A stretch of 64,000 nt of DNA from NCBI RefSeq assembly GCF_014836675.1, contig NZ_JACSQK010000001.1, positions 492,720-556,719 on the forward strand, written 5' to 3'. Source of the DNA: Comamonas avium (GTDB taxonomy: Bacteria; Pseudomonadota; Gammaproteobacteria; Burkholderiales; Burkholderiaceae_C). How positions within the stretch are numbered: the stretch's first letter is position 1; each line of letters starts with the position of its first letter. This document shows positions 1 to 8,357 of the stretch, piece by piece. The notes beneath the pieces were generated by a model. It did not search any database. It worked only from the letters and a program-made list of their open reading frames with translations, and had not been told where the DNA came from. Both the position numbers and the translations under genes were made by a program.

Positions 1-1569
1 AAAGAATAAAATGTAGTTAATTAGAAGATTGGGTTTGTATCCATACCCAATAAGATTTTTGTATGCACTAAGAATTAATCTGTTATATCCTGTTGAAATT
101 TCCCTCTTATGATCGCTTATATTAAAAGATAATTCTTTGAATTGATGCTGCAAATTCATTTCTTTATATGACTTTAAAAGTATTGCATAGCAGTCGTCGT
201 GGTTTTTTCTAGTATGACTTATATTTTTGATCCACTTTACTCTTTCTTTTAAATCAATGATTGAGTTTTCAGAAATTAAGCAGTAATTAAAATTTATAAA
301 AATATTATTGCATTTCCAGCTCGTTATTTCATCTTCAAGTATTTTGCAATATGAATTTTTAAAAATGCAATTACTAATTTCATTTACTGTACTCAAGATT
401 AATCTATTGCTAATATCGCAATCTATAATGGCAATAGATTTTTTCGATGAAAAATAATTTATTTTCTCTAAGATAAGATCTTTATGAAAATTAGAGTTTG
501 TAAAAGATATTGATGGATTTTTAGATGAAATTAATTCGATGGTTAAGTTTTTTTGAAATTCACTGTGCGATATTTCTATTAAGTATTCTTCATTTTTTTT
601 GTTAAGGGCAGATGAGTGTGAAATATCCTTTATTTTTAAAATGTCTTGAAATTTACTCGATGCAATTAGCAATCCGCCAGTTAAATGCAGTGAGTTTAAT
701 ACGGATGGTGAGTTTACTTGACAGTCAAATATTTCAAGTCTTCCGTCGTTTAATATGTAAGAATTTTGTAGATCTAGTATTCTGGAGAAGCTGTTCGAAC
801 TTAAATTTATAGATCCATAAATGTTGTTTTTGTGAAATATAAAATTGCATATTTTAGACCTTTGTATCGTTAAAGCTGATTCGCTCTTTCGTAATGAGTG
901 AATTTTACATTTTTCAATAAAAAAGCTATCCTCAATATTTGAGTTAATAAGTTGTATTTGACTTGATATTGTGGATTTTTTTACGTTTATAAATGATTTA
1001 CACTGTGTTCCATTTAAGTTTATTGAAAACTTATCCTCTGAATTAATTGTAACGGATTCAAAAACTAATGCTTTGAAGCTAGAGTGCTGGAAACTTATTC
1101 CACTTTGAAAGCTACTGTCTTTAATGTTTATCGTATCATTGCTTTTAATATCTGTGAAATATAAAATTTTGTTTTTCTTTGTGAATGTATTGTCAATTAT
1201 GTTTATTTGATTTTTTGTTTCTATTCTTTTTAATTCGAAGTTACCTATTAGATTGTTTTTTAAGAAAATCGCACCATGAAATTTTGAATTTCTAATTACT
1301 AAATCTAGTATTCTGCAAGATTTAAATTGCAGTGAGTTTTTAAAGGATGATTGATTAATTTCAAACCTTTTGGGGAAGAAGCAATTTTCAAAAATAAGGT
1401 GACTATTAATTTCTTGAGATTCTATACTTATGAGTTCATCTATAAAAAAATTTTTAAAAATAAATGTATGTGATTTTATTTTTTCTTCTATCTCTTTTTT
1501 GGTAATTTTTTTTAAATTTTGAAATTCAACGGGCCAAGCATTGTATTCTTTAAATGATTCCGAGTTCAT
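1..1569 (-). CDS. Membrane-anchored beta-helix-like protein, 3' end cut by window edge
   Basis: The frame is open from an ATG at 1569 down to base 1, with no stop in 523 codons; I checked every codon. The protein is rich in Asn, Ser, Ile, Phe and Lys. It carries many short repeats of the kind hydrophobic-x-x-x-x-F that resemble pentapeptide or right-handed beta-helix coils. Near the visible end comes a helical stretch (KSYKEMNLQHQF), then GYGYKPNLLINYILF. That last motif resembles the conserved GYG-x-x-P segment before the membrane helices of membrane-anchored pentapeptide-like proteins. Base composition is far more AT-rich than everything to its right, which points to lateral transfer. No good Shine-Dalgarno sequence is seen before the ATG. 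The fold is inferred, and no biochemical role is known. Confidence 0.72.
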   Translation of the reverse strand, partial: MNSESFKEYNAWPVEFQNLKKITKKEIEEKIKSHTFIFKNFFIDELISIESQEINSHLIFENCFFPKRFEINQSSFKNSLQFKSCRILDLVIRNSKFHGAIFLKNNLIGNFELKRIETKNQINIIDNTFTKKNKILYFTDIKSNDTINIKDSSFQSGISFQHSSFKALVFESVTINSEDKFSINLNGTQCKSFINVKKSTISSQIQLINSNIEDSFFIEKCKIHSLRKSESALTIQRSKICNFIFHKNNIYGSINLSSNSFSRILDLQNSYILNDGRLEIFDCQVNSPSVLNSLHLTGGLLIASSKFQDILKIKDISHSSALNKKNEEYLIEISHSEFQKNLTIELISSKNPSISFTNSNFHKDLILEKINYFSSKKSIAIIDCDISNRLILSTVNEISNCIFKNSYCKILEDEITSWKCNNIFINFNYCLISENSIIDLKERVKWIKNISHTRKNHDDCYAILLKSYKEMNLQHQFKELSFNISDHKREISTGYNRLILSAYKNLIGYGYKPNLLINYILFF

Positions 1570-1880
1570 GTTATTTGTTTTTAATTAAAGATAGATGGTG
1601 TTATTTAATTTGCTGATGAATGTAGGTATGAAATTTTACTTTTTCAAAAAATTCAGTATTTTATAATTTTTATATCGCTAATTGGTAAATGAAGTGAAAA
1701 TCGATTTTTAACTGAGTAGAAGTGAAATCTATCACAAGCTTACAAGCACGAGAGTTTTTTATGAATGCGGTTGAGACAAGCTGATATGCCCGGTGCTCAT
1801 TATTATCGCGTACAAAAGGGTTAATCTTTAAAATTTGATAGCTGCTAGCGCAGGCTGCATAAGAGATATCGGATATTTAG
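1570..1880. other. Intergenic transition from AT-rich to GC-rich DNA
   Basis: No convincing gene. Composition changes here from the AT-rich gene on the left to the GC-rich chromosome on the right. Around 1833-1862 there is a copy of the 'TTGATAGCTGCTAGCGC' element that recurs in other intergenic regions of this window. The boundary of the transferred segment probably lies between 1740 and 1880. Confidence 0.5.
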
Positions 1881-2516
1881 CTATGAACCCCTATAGCTTG
1901 TTTGCGGTACGCAGCGTAAGTTGTTACGGGCAGCTGCTTCCAGTATTTCGCGGAAGTGGGCGGTGCTGTAGATGCGCGCACGATCTAAAAAGCCCTGCAG
2001 CACAGCACGCCGCTTTTCCACAAAAACTTCCTCCGGCACCCACGCATATTCCTGCCGAATCTGCCGCTCATACTCGGCAAAGCGTGCGACGGCAGCTCCC
2101 AGAATGGCCAGGTCAATATCGACCAGCAAAGCTGCATCGCCCGCCAAGGGCACGGCAGTGTGTTCGGTGGCCATGATCAGCGCATGCACACGGGTTTGCA
2201 CTTCGACGCTCACGCCTGCGGCTTGCAAGGTGGCAACCGCCCAGTCAGCGCTGCGCGCTTCGTTGTCATGTGCTTTGACGTCATACACCGCATCGTGGAA
2301 CCACAGGGCAATGGCAATTTCCGCAGGGTGCTGCGCCAGATGGGCACTGTCGCTTTGCAGTTGCAGGCATTCAGCCAGATGCTGCAGCGTGTGGTAGTGG
2401 CGTTGTGGCTCGCTGTAAGCCTGCAATAACTGCTCGTACAGGCCCAGCGGCGGGGTGTGTTGCAGCTCATTCCAAGCGCGGAGCCAGTGGTGGTGCAGGT
2501 GCTGCAAGTCGGGCAT
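1881..2516 (-). CDS. Predicted HD-superfamily metal-dependent phosphohydrolase
   Basis: A 211-residue cytoplasmic protein resembling the COG4339 group of predicted HD phosphohydrolases. The N-terminal part contains YHTLQHLAECL, and near residues 70-75 comes ALWFHDAVYD, which supplies the HD metal-binding pair. A further conserved stretch, IMATEH, follows near residue 115. The length is usual for the family. The substrate is unknown; relatives are thought to act on phosphate esters. The start ATG at 2516 has no strong Shine-Dalgarno sequence. Downstream on the same strand lies the AT-rich beta-helix gene, but the composition break makes a shared operon unlikely. Confidence 0.8.
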   Translation of the reverse strand: MPDLQHLHHHWLRAWNELQHTPPLGLYEQLLQAYSEPQRHYHTLQHLAECLQLQSDSAHLAQHPAEIAIALWFHDAVYDVKAHDNEARSADWAVATLQAAGVSVEVQTRVHALIMATEHTAVPLAGDAALLVDIDLAILGAAVARFAEYERQIRQEYAWVPEEVFVEKRRAVLQGFLDRARIYSTAHFREILEAAARNNLRCVPQTSYRGS

Positions 2517-2766
2517 GGTACAGAGCAGGGTGAGGTGTGATGGCGAAGCCTAGCGCAGTGGTGGTGAAACGAAAAGTGCGCAAGCCAGAGCGTCTGAGTA
2601 AGCGCCACTAACAATTACACTCGATGTGTTGGTGCTCTGCCTTACTGAGGCGAGGCATATGACCGCATACAGTCTGCGGCTTCATGCCTGTCTAGAGTGC
2701 TAATTTCAATTACCGCAGCCGTATGTGCGGCTCCAAGACCCGCTTTAAAGCAAATATCTACCTCCC

Positions 2767-3081
2767 ATGAACCAGCCATCGTCGTCCCCCTCTCTTTTTG
2801 GTCTGAGCTTTGGCTGGGCGTATGCATTGGCGGCGTTTACCTTGACCATTACCAGTTGCCTGCCGCTGGCCTTGCTGGCCACCATGGCGGGCGGTGGCAC
2901 GGGGGCAGAGCGGGCCAATGCCTTGATGGCGTGGTTGCCCATCATGGCGGCTCTGGTGGCTATTGCTTGCGCGGTGTTCTTTTTCACCACCTTGCGCCAG
3001 CGCGTGGGCTGGCAGCGGCATGTGCTGATGGCGATGTGGGCCTTGTCGGCGCTGGGCATGGTGGGGTGGTGGAAGCTGTAA
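2767..3081 (+). CDS. Small three-helix inner-membrane protein of unknown function
   Basis: A 104-residue protein with about three hydrophobic segments: residues 15-43 (WAYALAAFTLTITSCLPLAL), 53-73 (AWLPIMAALVAIACAVFFF) and 85-103 (VLMAMWALSALGMVGWW). There is no recognisable catalytic motif. It is followed closely by a rho-independent terminator at 3118-3142, so it is probably a single-gene unit. Coding character is typical of the region. I do not recognise the family; an integral membrane location is clear from the sequence, but the function is open. Confidence 0.65.
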   Translation: MNQPSSSPSLFGLSFGWAYALAAFTLTITSCLPLALLATMAGGGTGAERANALMAWLPIMAALVAIACAVFFFTTLRQRVGWQRHVLMAMWALSALGMVGWWKL

Positions 3082-3117
3082 AGTTCGCGACTCTTTAGGC
3101 GCGCATTCGCAAACAAG

Positions 3118-3142
3118 GCAGCCGTTGGCTGCTTTTTGTTTT
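3118..3142 (+). terminator. Rho-independent terminator
   Basis: GCAGCC-GTT-GGCTGC stem-loop followed by TTTTTGTTTT, just downstream of the small membrane protein gene. Confidence 0.8.
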
Positions 3143-3372
3143 AATAGTTTTCATAGCTGCTTGCGCTTATTGTGTAAGGGTTAAGGGTTGATTTGGCTTC
3201 AATTCCGCAGCGACCAATGAAGGGTGCTGTGCAAGCTGCAGCGATTGCGTGAACGGCGCTCTTGAACTCTTTGGCTCCAGCACCATTTGTGACTGACAGC
3301 GCGGCGGGTGCCGCGTTCTCAATTTTTTCTGGCGCTTGGCGGCGCTGGATTTTTCACTGTCTGATTGCTCCC

Positions 3373-4443
3373 ATGTCCCAACTCCAAACGCCTTTCCAGA
3401 TTGGTTCTGTCACTTTGCCTAACCGCGTGGTTCTGGCTCCGCTGACGCGTATGCGCGCCTTTGAAGGCCGTGCGCCGGGGGATTTGCAGGTGACGTATTA
3501 CCGTCAGCGTGCGGGTGCCGGGCTGATCTTGACCGAGGCCACTTCCGTATCACCCATGGGTGTTGGCTACCCCAACACGCCCGGTATCTGGTCGGCTGAG
3601 CAAGTAGCAGGCTGGAAGCGCGTGAACGACGCAGTGCACGCTGAAGGCGGCCATATTGCCCTGCAACTGTGGCACGTAGGCCGTATTTCTGACCCCGAGC
3701 TGCTCGATGGCCAGCTGCCCGTAGCCCCCAGTGCGATTGCTGCCGAGGGTGATGTGAATGTGCTGCGCCCCAAGCGCCCCTACGCCGTGCCGCGCGCGCT
3801 GGAGACCGAAGAGGTGGCAGCGGTGGTGCAGGACTTTGTGCAGGCCGCACGCAACGCCAAAGAAGCGGGCTTTGACTTTATTGAAGTGCATGCCGCCAAC
3901 GGCTATCTGTTTGACCAGTTCTTGCACGACGGCAGCAACCAGCGCACCGACCAGTACGGCGGCAGCATTGAAAACCGTGCCCGCTTCTTGATGGAAACGC
4001 TGGATGGTCTGCTGCAAGTGTGGCCCGCCGAGCGCATTGGCGTGCACCTGAACCCCATGAGCAACACGCACAGCATGAGCGACAGCAACCCTGTGGCCTT
4101 GTTCACCTACGTGGCAGAGCAGATTGCGGCGCGCAAGCTGGGCTTTATCTTCTCGCGTGAAGAGCTCAAAGACGGCGTGCTGCCTATTGGCCAGCACATG
4201 CGCAAGGTGTACCAGGGCACGTTCATTGCCAATGACGGTTTTACCGCCGAGCAGGCCGAAGCCGTGATTGCCAACGGCGCTGCCGATGCCGTGGCCTTTG
4301 GCCGCGTCTTTATTGCCAACCCCGATCTGCCCGAGCGCTTTGCGCGTGGGGCGGAGCTCAATGCACTGAACCCCAGCACGATCTACAGCGCTGATGCCAC
4401 GGGCTACACCGACTACCCCGTACTGGAAAGCAGCGCGGCGTAA
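3373..4443 (+). CDS. Old Yellow Enzyme family NADH:flavin oxidoreductase (alkene reductase)
   Basis: A 356-residue FMN-dependent ene-reductase of the NemA/OYE type, which reduces activated C=C bonds with NAD(P)H. It opens with the family signature PFQIGSVTLPNRVVLAPLTRMRA. The substrate-binding His and Asn are seen in HAANGY (H173, N176) and Tyr178 follows, as in OYE. The FMN-barrel signature DQYGGSIENRARF comes after them, and the C-terminal AFGRVFIANPDLPERF binds the cofactor phosphate. The frame stays open 37 codons upstream, but the ATG at 3373 gives the normal family N terminus. A strong terminator at 4499-4524 ends the unit. The physiological substrate cannot be told from sequence. Confidence 0.93.
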   Translation: MSQLQTPFQIGSVTLPNRVVLAPLTRMRAFEGRAPGDLQVTYYRQRAGAGLILTEATSVSPMGVGYPNTPGIWSAEQVAGWKRVNDAVHAEGGHIALQLWHVGRISDPELLDGQLPVAPSAIAAEGDVNVLRPKRPYAVPRALETEEVAAVVQDFVQAARNAKEAGFDFIEVHAANGYLFDQFLHDGSNQRTDQYGGSIENRARFLMETLDGLLQVWPAERIGVHLNPMSNTHSMSDSNPVALFTYVAEQIAARKLGFIFSREELKDGVLPIGQHMRKVYQGTFIANDGFTAEQAEAVIANGAADAVAFGRVFIANPDLPERFARGAELNALNPSTIYSADATGYTDYPVLESSAA

Positions 4444-4498
4444 ACCCAAGGCGCTAACCCTCTGCGCGGTTGTGAAGTGCAGAAGGTTCAGACATTAA

Positions 4499-4524
4499 GG
4501 CCAGCGTGTTCGCTGGCCTTTTTT
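4499..4524 (+). terminator. Rho-independent terminator
   Basis: GGCCAGCG-TGTT-CGCTGGCC stem followed by six T residues, downstream of the OYE gene. Confidence 0.9.
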
Positions 4525-4719
4525 GTTGCTGTGATGATTTGGGTAGCAGCCTGTGCATGCGAGCACCGTGCACAGCCTGCCGAAATGATGGTGGTCATGC
4601 GCGCTGCGGTTGCCGGGTTAGCGCTCGTTCAAGCATGTTCGTTTGAGTTTTAGAACATCAACGTGTTTTGTATTTGAGAGTTTTTATATATAAACAAAGT
4701 CTGTTTGTGAAGGCAATTT

Positions 4720-4850
4720 GTATAGAAAAATACTTAAATAGATGACGATTAAGGTGCTGCAAGGCACTGATGGTAATTAACCACAAACAGGCATTTCAGT
4801 ATTTTTCTATACATACTGTGCACGTTGATGCATCTAACTTGTATAGAAAA
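4720..4850. promoter_or_regulatory. Candidate operator array upstream of the hipA-HTH pair
   Basis: Two sites of the form GTAT-N6-ATAC: GTATAGAAAAATAC at 4720-4733 and its exact reverse complement GTATTTTTCTATAC at 4799-4812. A third half site, GTATAGAAAA, sits at 4841-4850, seven bases before the hipA ATG. TTGTATAGAAAA is shared between 4718 and 4839. Such spaced palindromes are the expected target of the downstream Xre-type protein, by analogy with HipB operators. Binding is inferred. Confidence 0.6.
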
Positions 4851-4856
4851 CCTCCA

Positions 4857-6215
4857 ATGAATACTTGTACATTGCAAATTCATGCGCAAGGCCAGTGGCA
4901 CGATGTGGCGTCGGTGTCGCTGTGGGGTGATGCCGCGCAGGGCTGGCGTGCCAAGACCTATGCGGGCTATGCGGTGGATTGGTCGGTCGATCAGTTTGGT
5001 CAACGTGATGCGCATGCGCTGAGCGTGAACTACCCCGTGGGGTTGGAGCCGCTGGAGTGCGCGCACTGGCCGGTGTGGCTGATGGACATGCTGCCACAGG
5101 GCTTTGGCCGGGCCGAGCTGCTGCGCCGCCTGGGCCTGCCCACTACGCTGGAGCAGGCGGGCGACTGGCCCTTGCTATTGGCTGGCGCTGGCAACCCGAT
5201 TGGCCATATGCGGGTGAAAGAGGCTGCCCAGTGGCTGCATGCACAGTCTGCGCAGTGGGCGACGCAGCCCGGAGCCATGGTGCGGGGCTTTGCGGTGGAT
5301 GAGGTGTCTGCCCGCGTGGAAGAGTTCAGCGAGCATCTGGCGCAGCACGGGCTGTTTGTGGCGGGCTCTTCGGGGGTGCAGGGCGAGTGGCCCAAGCTGC
5401 TGCTGACGCTGGACGACGCAGGCTTGCTGCATCTGGACCACACCTTGCCCGATGCGCAGGCGGCCAGACACTACGTCGTCAAGTTCAGCCGGGGCAGTGA
5501 TGCGGCACTGGCGCAAATTTTGCGGCACGAGCCGGTGTACATGGAGCTGGCGCGCCTGCTGGGCCTGCGTGTGCACGGACCGCTGCGGCTGGAGGGCGGG
5601 CGTGTGCTGTTCATTCCGCGCTTTGACCGCCGCGTGCAACTGACGGCACAAGGCCGCCGCGTCAAGCGCCTGGCGCAAGAGAGCATTGCCTCGCTGACAG
5701 GGCACAACGGTTTTGACAGCGTGCCCAGCCATGATGCGGTGTGCCGCGCACTGGTGGCGCACTGTACAGACCCACAGGCCGAGGTGCTGGAGTACCTGCG
5801 CCGCGATGTGGCCAACCTGGCACTGGGTAACAAGGACAACCACGCGCGCAACACCGCCATTCAGCGCGATTTTGAGGGCCATGTGGCGCTGACACCGCTG
5901 TTTGACTTTGCCCCCATGTACCTGCACCCCGACGGTATTGCCCGACGCATTCGCTGGGAGGGCAACGACAACGGCCAGCCAGACTGGCCGCTGGTACTGG
6001 ATGCCGTGTGCAGTCCAGACAACGACCCGCAAGGCAAACTCAACCGCACGGCGCTGGCGCAGGGCCTGGCCGCCATGGCTGCCCCGCTGGCGCAGCTGGC
6101 CGAGCAGGGCGTGGCGCTGGGGCTACAAGCCGATGTTCACGCCCATCTGCAGCGCGGATTGGGTGCAATGGCCGAGCGCATGCACGCGCTTGCAGCGGTG
6201 CAAGGAGATGAATGA
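4857..6215 (+). CDS. hipA: HipA-family serine/threonine kinase toxin
   Basis: A 452-residue HipA-like protein; E. coli HipA has about 440 residues and is a kinase that stops translation by phosphorylating a tRNA synthetase. Seen here are the small N-terminal subdomain, the glycine-rich loop GSSGVQGEWPK (about 170-180), the catalytic-loop segment GNKDNHARN (324-332, with the likely catalytic Asp327) and the metal-binding segment LFDFAPMY (about 348-355). The ATG at 4857 is preferred because an upstream in-frame start would place the operator repeats inside the gene. The stop overlaps the next ATG by four bases. The partner gene is downstream, the reverse of classical hipBA. The target is not predictable. 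Confidence 0.88.
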   Translation: MNTCTLQIHAQGQWHDVASVSLWGDAAQGWRAKTYAGYAVDWSVDQFGQRDAHALSVNYPVGLEPLECAHWPVWLMDMLPQGFGRAELLRRLGLPTTLEQAGDWPLLLAGAGNPIGHMRVKEAAQWLHAQSAQWATQPGAMVRGFAVDEVSARVEEFSEHLAQHGLFVAGSSGVQGEWPKLLLTLDDAGLLHLDHTLPDAQAARHYVVKFSRGSDAALAQILRHEPVYMELARLLGLRVHGPLRLEGGRVLFIPRFDRRVQLTAQGRRVKRLAQESIASLTGHNGFDSVPSHDAVCRALVAHCTDPQAEVLEYLRRDVANLALGNKDNHARNTAIQRDFEGHVALTPLFDFAPMYLHPDGIARRIRWEGNDNGQPDWPLVLDAVCSPDNDPQGKLNRTALAQGLAAMAAPLAQLAEQGVALGLQADVHAHLQRGLGAMAERMHALAAVQGDE

Positions 6216-6526
6216 TGGACAAGCGCTACAACACCCTCAGCCTGCCCGAGCAGCTCATGCTGCGCAAACAGGCCATTGACGATGTGCTGGCCCACCCGGA
6301 ATGGACGCTGCAGCAGTCCGTGCGCCACCTCAAGCGCACCATGCGCCTGACCAGTGCAGAGCTGGCCAAGATGGCGGGCATCAATGCCAAAACCCTGCTG
6401 GACATTGAACAGGGCCGCAGTCTGGGCACGGTGCAGACGCTCAACAAGGTGCTGGGCGTGCTGGGGCTGAAACTGGGGGTGGTGTCCAGGAGCACTTCCC
6501 CGCTCAAAGATGCTGCTGGCGGGTGA
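6212..6526 (+). CDS. Xre-family HTH protein, likely antitoxin and repressor of hipA
   Basis: A 104-residue protein with a helix-turn-helix at about residues 45-80 (MRLTSAELAKMAGINAKTL, then IEQGRSLGTVQTLNKVLGVLG). It has an N-terminal helical extension and no toxin domain. It is translationally coupled to hipA by an ATGA overlap, so the two are surely one operon. By analogy with HipB it should bind HipA and the GTAT-N6-ATAC sites upstream. What is unusual is its place after the kinase. The 189-base stretch that follows holds no gene I can support. Confidence 0.82.
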   Translation: MMDKRYNTLSLPEQLMLRKQAIDDVLAHPEWTLQQSVRHLKRTMRLTSAELAKMAGINAKTLLDIEQGRSLGTVQTLNKVLGVLGLKLGVVSRSTSPLKDAAGG

Positions 6527-6715
6527 TTGATGCGTTTGCGTGCGCACCAAACCCCCTGCAGCACATTCACCGCCGTTGTTGCAATCAGCGGCTGCCCATC
6601 CCCAGAGCGCAGGTGCCATTGCGCTTTGAATATGTACAGAGGCTTTCGTGCAGATGAATACTGAACTGGATGTTTTGAGACGCCCCCTGAAGGCTGTGCT
6701 GGCGGAGGCGTTTGC

Positions 6716-7270
6716 ATGAACCGTTTGCTGGTGTCGGTCAAGTGGCTGTCTTTGGCGGCGTGGTGCGTTGCCTTAGTGGCGCATGTCTGGGTACTGCTGC
6801 ACTGGCCTGTGCCTTCTGCCGTGGTGCAGCACCTGCACAGGGTGCAAGTGGGCATGACCGCAGGCATCTTTGTGGTGTGGTGGCCCACGGCCTGGGTGGC
6901 GCAACGCATGACAGAGCGCCATGGCGGCAGAGCTGGTCAGGGTGTTGTTCAGTTTTCGTGGTCGGAGGCGCTGCAGGGGTGCCCGCCATGGATGCGCAAT
7001 ACGGCTTACGGCCTGTTCATCTACACGTTCATCAATTTCTTTGTGAGCTTTGGCATGGGTCTGACGGGGGCTGGTACGGGAGACGCACTGGGCCGTATGC
7101 GCATGTTTTCGGGGCTGTGGCTGCTGTTTTATGGTCTGGCCTTTGCCATGATGTATTCCACGCTTCGCACACCCAGCTTGATAGGCCAGCGCAGTTGCAG
7201 TGCAGGCCATGCTGTCAGGCGGGGCGACAACTTTTGCGGCCAGTGTGGGCAGCCCATGCCGCCGCAGTAG
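6716..7270 (+). CDS. Four-helix membrane protein with C-terminal zinc ribbon
   Basis: A 184-residue protein with hydrophobic segments near residues 8-28, 46-62, 98-118 and 132-148. A cytoplasmic-looking tail follows with CSAGHAVRRGDNFCGQCG, whose C-x3-H and C-x2-C spacing suggests a zinc ribbon. The start ATG at 6716 is eight bases after GGAGG, a good Shine-Dalgarno sequence. I do not recognise a named family and no catalytic motif is visible. It is convergent with the solute-binding protein gene and separated from it by a repeat tract and a hairpin. Confidence 0.72.
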   Translation: MNRLLVSVKWLSLAAWCVALVAHVWVLLHWPVPSAVVQHLHRVQVGMTAGIFVVWWPTAWVAQRMTERHGGRAGQGVVQFSWSEALQGCPPWMRNTAYGLFIYTFINFFVSFGMGLTGAGTGDALGRMRMFSGLWLLFYGLAFAMMYSTLRTPSLIGQRSCSAGHAVRRGDNFCGQCGQPMPPQ

Positions 7271-7314
7271 CCTGCCCAAATGGTGCAACCCACCAATCAA
7301 GGTGGTGCGGTTTT

Positions 7315-7356
7315 TGGTGAGTGGTGAGTGGTAAGTGGTGAGTGGTGAGTGGTGAG
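7315..7356. repeat. Heptanucleotide tandem repeat, six units
   Basis: Six head-to-tail copies of TGGTGAG (the third reads TGGTAAG) in the gap between two convergent genes. It is a possible variable-number locus and is not in a coding frame I can support. Confidence 0.85.
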
Positions 7357-7377
7357 TCAAAAAAGTATAAAAAAATA

Positions 7378-7410
7378 GCTGTCAGCGCTTGTTGCATAAG
7401 CGCTGACAGC
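7378..7410 (-). terminator. Palindromic intergenic repeat acting as terminator of the minus-strand unit
   Basis: A perfect 13-base inverted repeat, GCTGTCAGCGCTT, with a 7-base loop. On the minus strand it is followed by TATTTTTTTATA, so it looks like the terminator of the solute-binding protein transcript. The core matches the palindromic repeat seen at 25042 and 48070. Confidence 0.75.
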
Positions 7411-7465
7411 CAATTGGGTTGAGATGCGTGGAGCCGCTGTGTCTTTTGCGCAGCCTGTACAAGCT

Positions 7466-8257
7466 TTACAGAGGCAAGTCACCCGCAGGCTGGCCCAGCC
7501 ATTTTTTGGACAGGCGATCCAGTTCACCGTTTTGCTTGGCCTCCAGCACGATGGCGTTGATGCGCTCCAGCAAGGCAGCTTCGCCCTTGGCGACGCCAAT
7601 AAAGTTGGGGCTGACCTTCAGGATCAGCTTGAGTTCGCTGTCCAGCTTGGCGGCCTGTTTTTTGATGGCGTCGCCTTCACCTGCGCTGGTGGCAATGGCT
7701 TGCACCTGCCCGGTGACAAAGGCCGAGACAGTGGCAATGTGGTCTTCAAAGCGGCGGATTTGCGCGCCTGCAGGGGCCACCTTGGTCAGTTCTGCATCGG
7801 CCATGGCCCCGCGCGTGACCGAGATGGTTTTGCCGCTCAGGTCATTCCAGTCCTTGATAGCCAGAGCTTTTGGAGCGAACAAGGCCTGAAAGAATGGTGA
7901 GTAGCTGTGCGAAAAGTCCACCACCTTGGCGCGTTCTTCGGTCTTGCCCAGCGTAGAGATAACGATATCGACCTTGCCGGTCTGCAGGTAGGGCACGCGG
8001 TTGGCGCTGACCACGGGGATCAGCTCTGCCTTGGCGCCCAGCTTGCCTGCCACGTAGCGGGCCATGTCGATATCCAGCCCTTGCGGTTTCATGTCAATGC
8101 CCACCATGCCGTAGGGCGGGTAGTCGGTCGGGATGGCAATACGCACTTTCTTGGTGCGTTCAATCTGTTCAAGCACACCGCTGGCATGGGTGGCACCGCT
8201 GACCAGGGCGGTCAGGCTCAAGAGGCTCAAGGCAAGTTTGCGCAATGTAAGAGTCAT
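7466..8257 (-). CDS. Polar amino-acid-type ABC transporter solute-binding protein
   Basis: A 263-residue periplasmic binding protein of the bacterial extracellular family 3 (amino acid) type. Residues 1-25 form a signal peptide (MTLTLRKLALSLLSLTALVSG...THA). The mature part opens with the usual VRIAIPTDYPPYGMV and contains GLDIDMARYVAGKLG and the dipole motif GKVDIVISTLGKTEERAKVVDFS. The ATG at 8257 is chosen because it gives a proper signal peptide; the frame is open upstream. No permease or ATPase gene lies beside it, so it must share a membrane complex from elsewhere. It is third in a minus-strand series after the LysR and racemase genes. The ligand is unknown. Confidence 0.88.
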   Translation of the reverse strand: MTLTLRKLALSLLSLTALVSGATHASGVLEQIERTKKVRIAIPTDYPPYGMVGIDMKPQGLDIDMARYVAGKLGAKAELIPVVSANRVPYLQTGKVDIVISTLGKTEERAKVVDFSHSYSPFFQALFAPKALAIKDWNDLSGKTISVTRGAMADAELTKVAPAGAQIRRFEDHIATVSAFVTGQVQAIATSAGEGDAIKKQAAKLDSELKLILKVSPNFIGVAKGEAALLERINAIVLEAKQNGELDRLSKKWLGQPAGDLPL

Positions 8258-8357
8258 GGCTGTGAAGGCGAGGGTGGATAAACAGGGTGTATCAAAAGGG
8301 CGGAGGAATAAGCCGGTGCTGGCTCCAAGGGTGGCCAAGGCGTGCCAAAGTGGGCCG

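Noticed and set aside
3550-4449. Long minus-strand frame opposite the Old Yellow Enzyme gene, and similar long antisense frames opposite pccB, hipA, the liv genes and the mutase
   Set aside because: High-GC genes with strong third-position bias give long open antisense frames; the sense strand carries clear family motifs.
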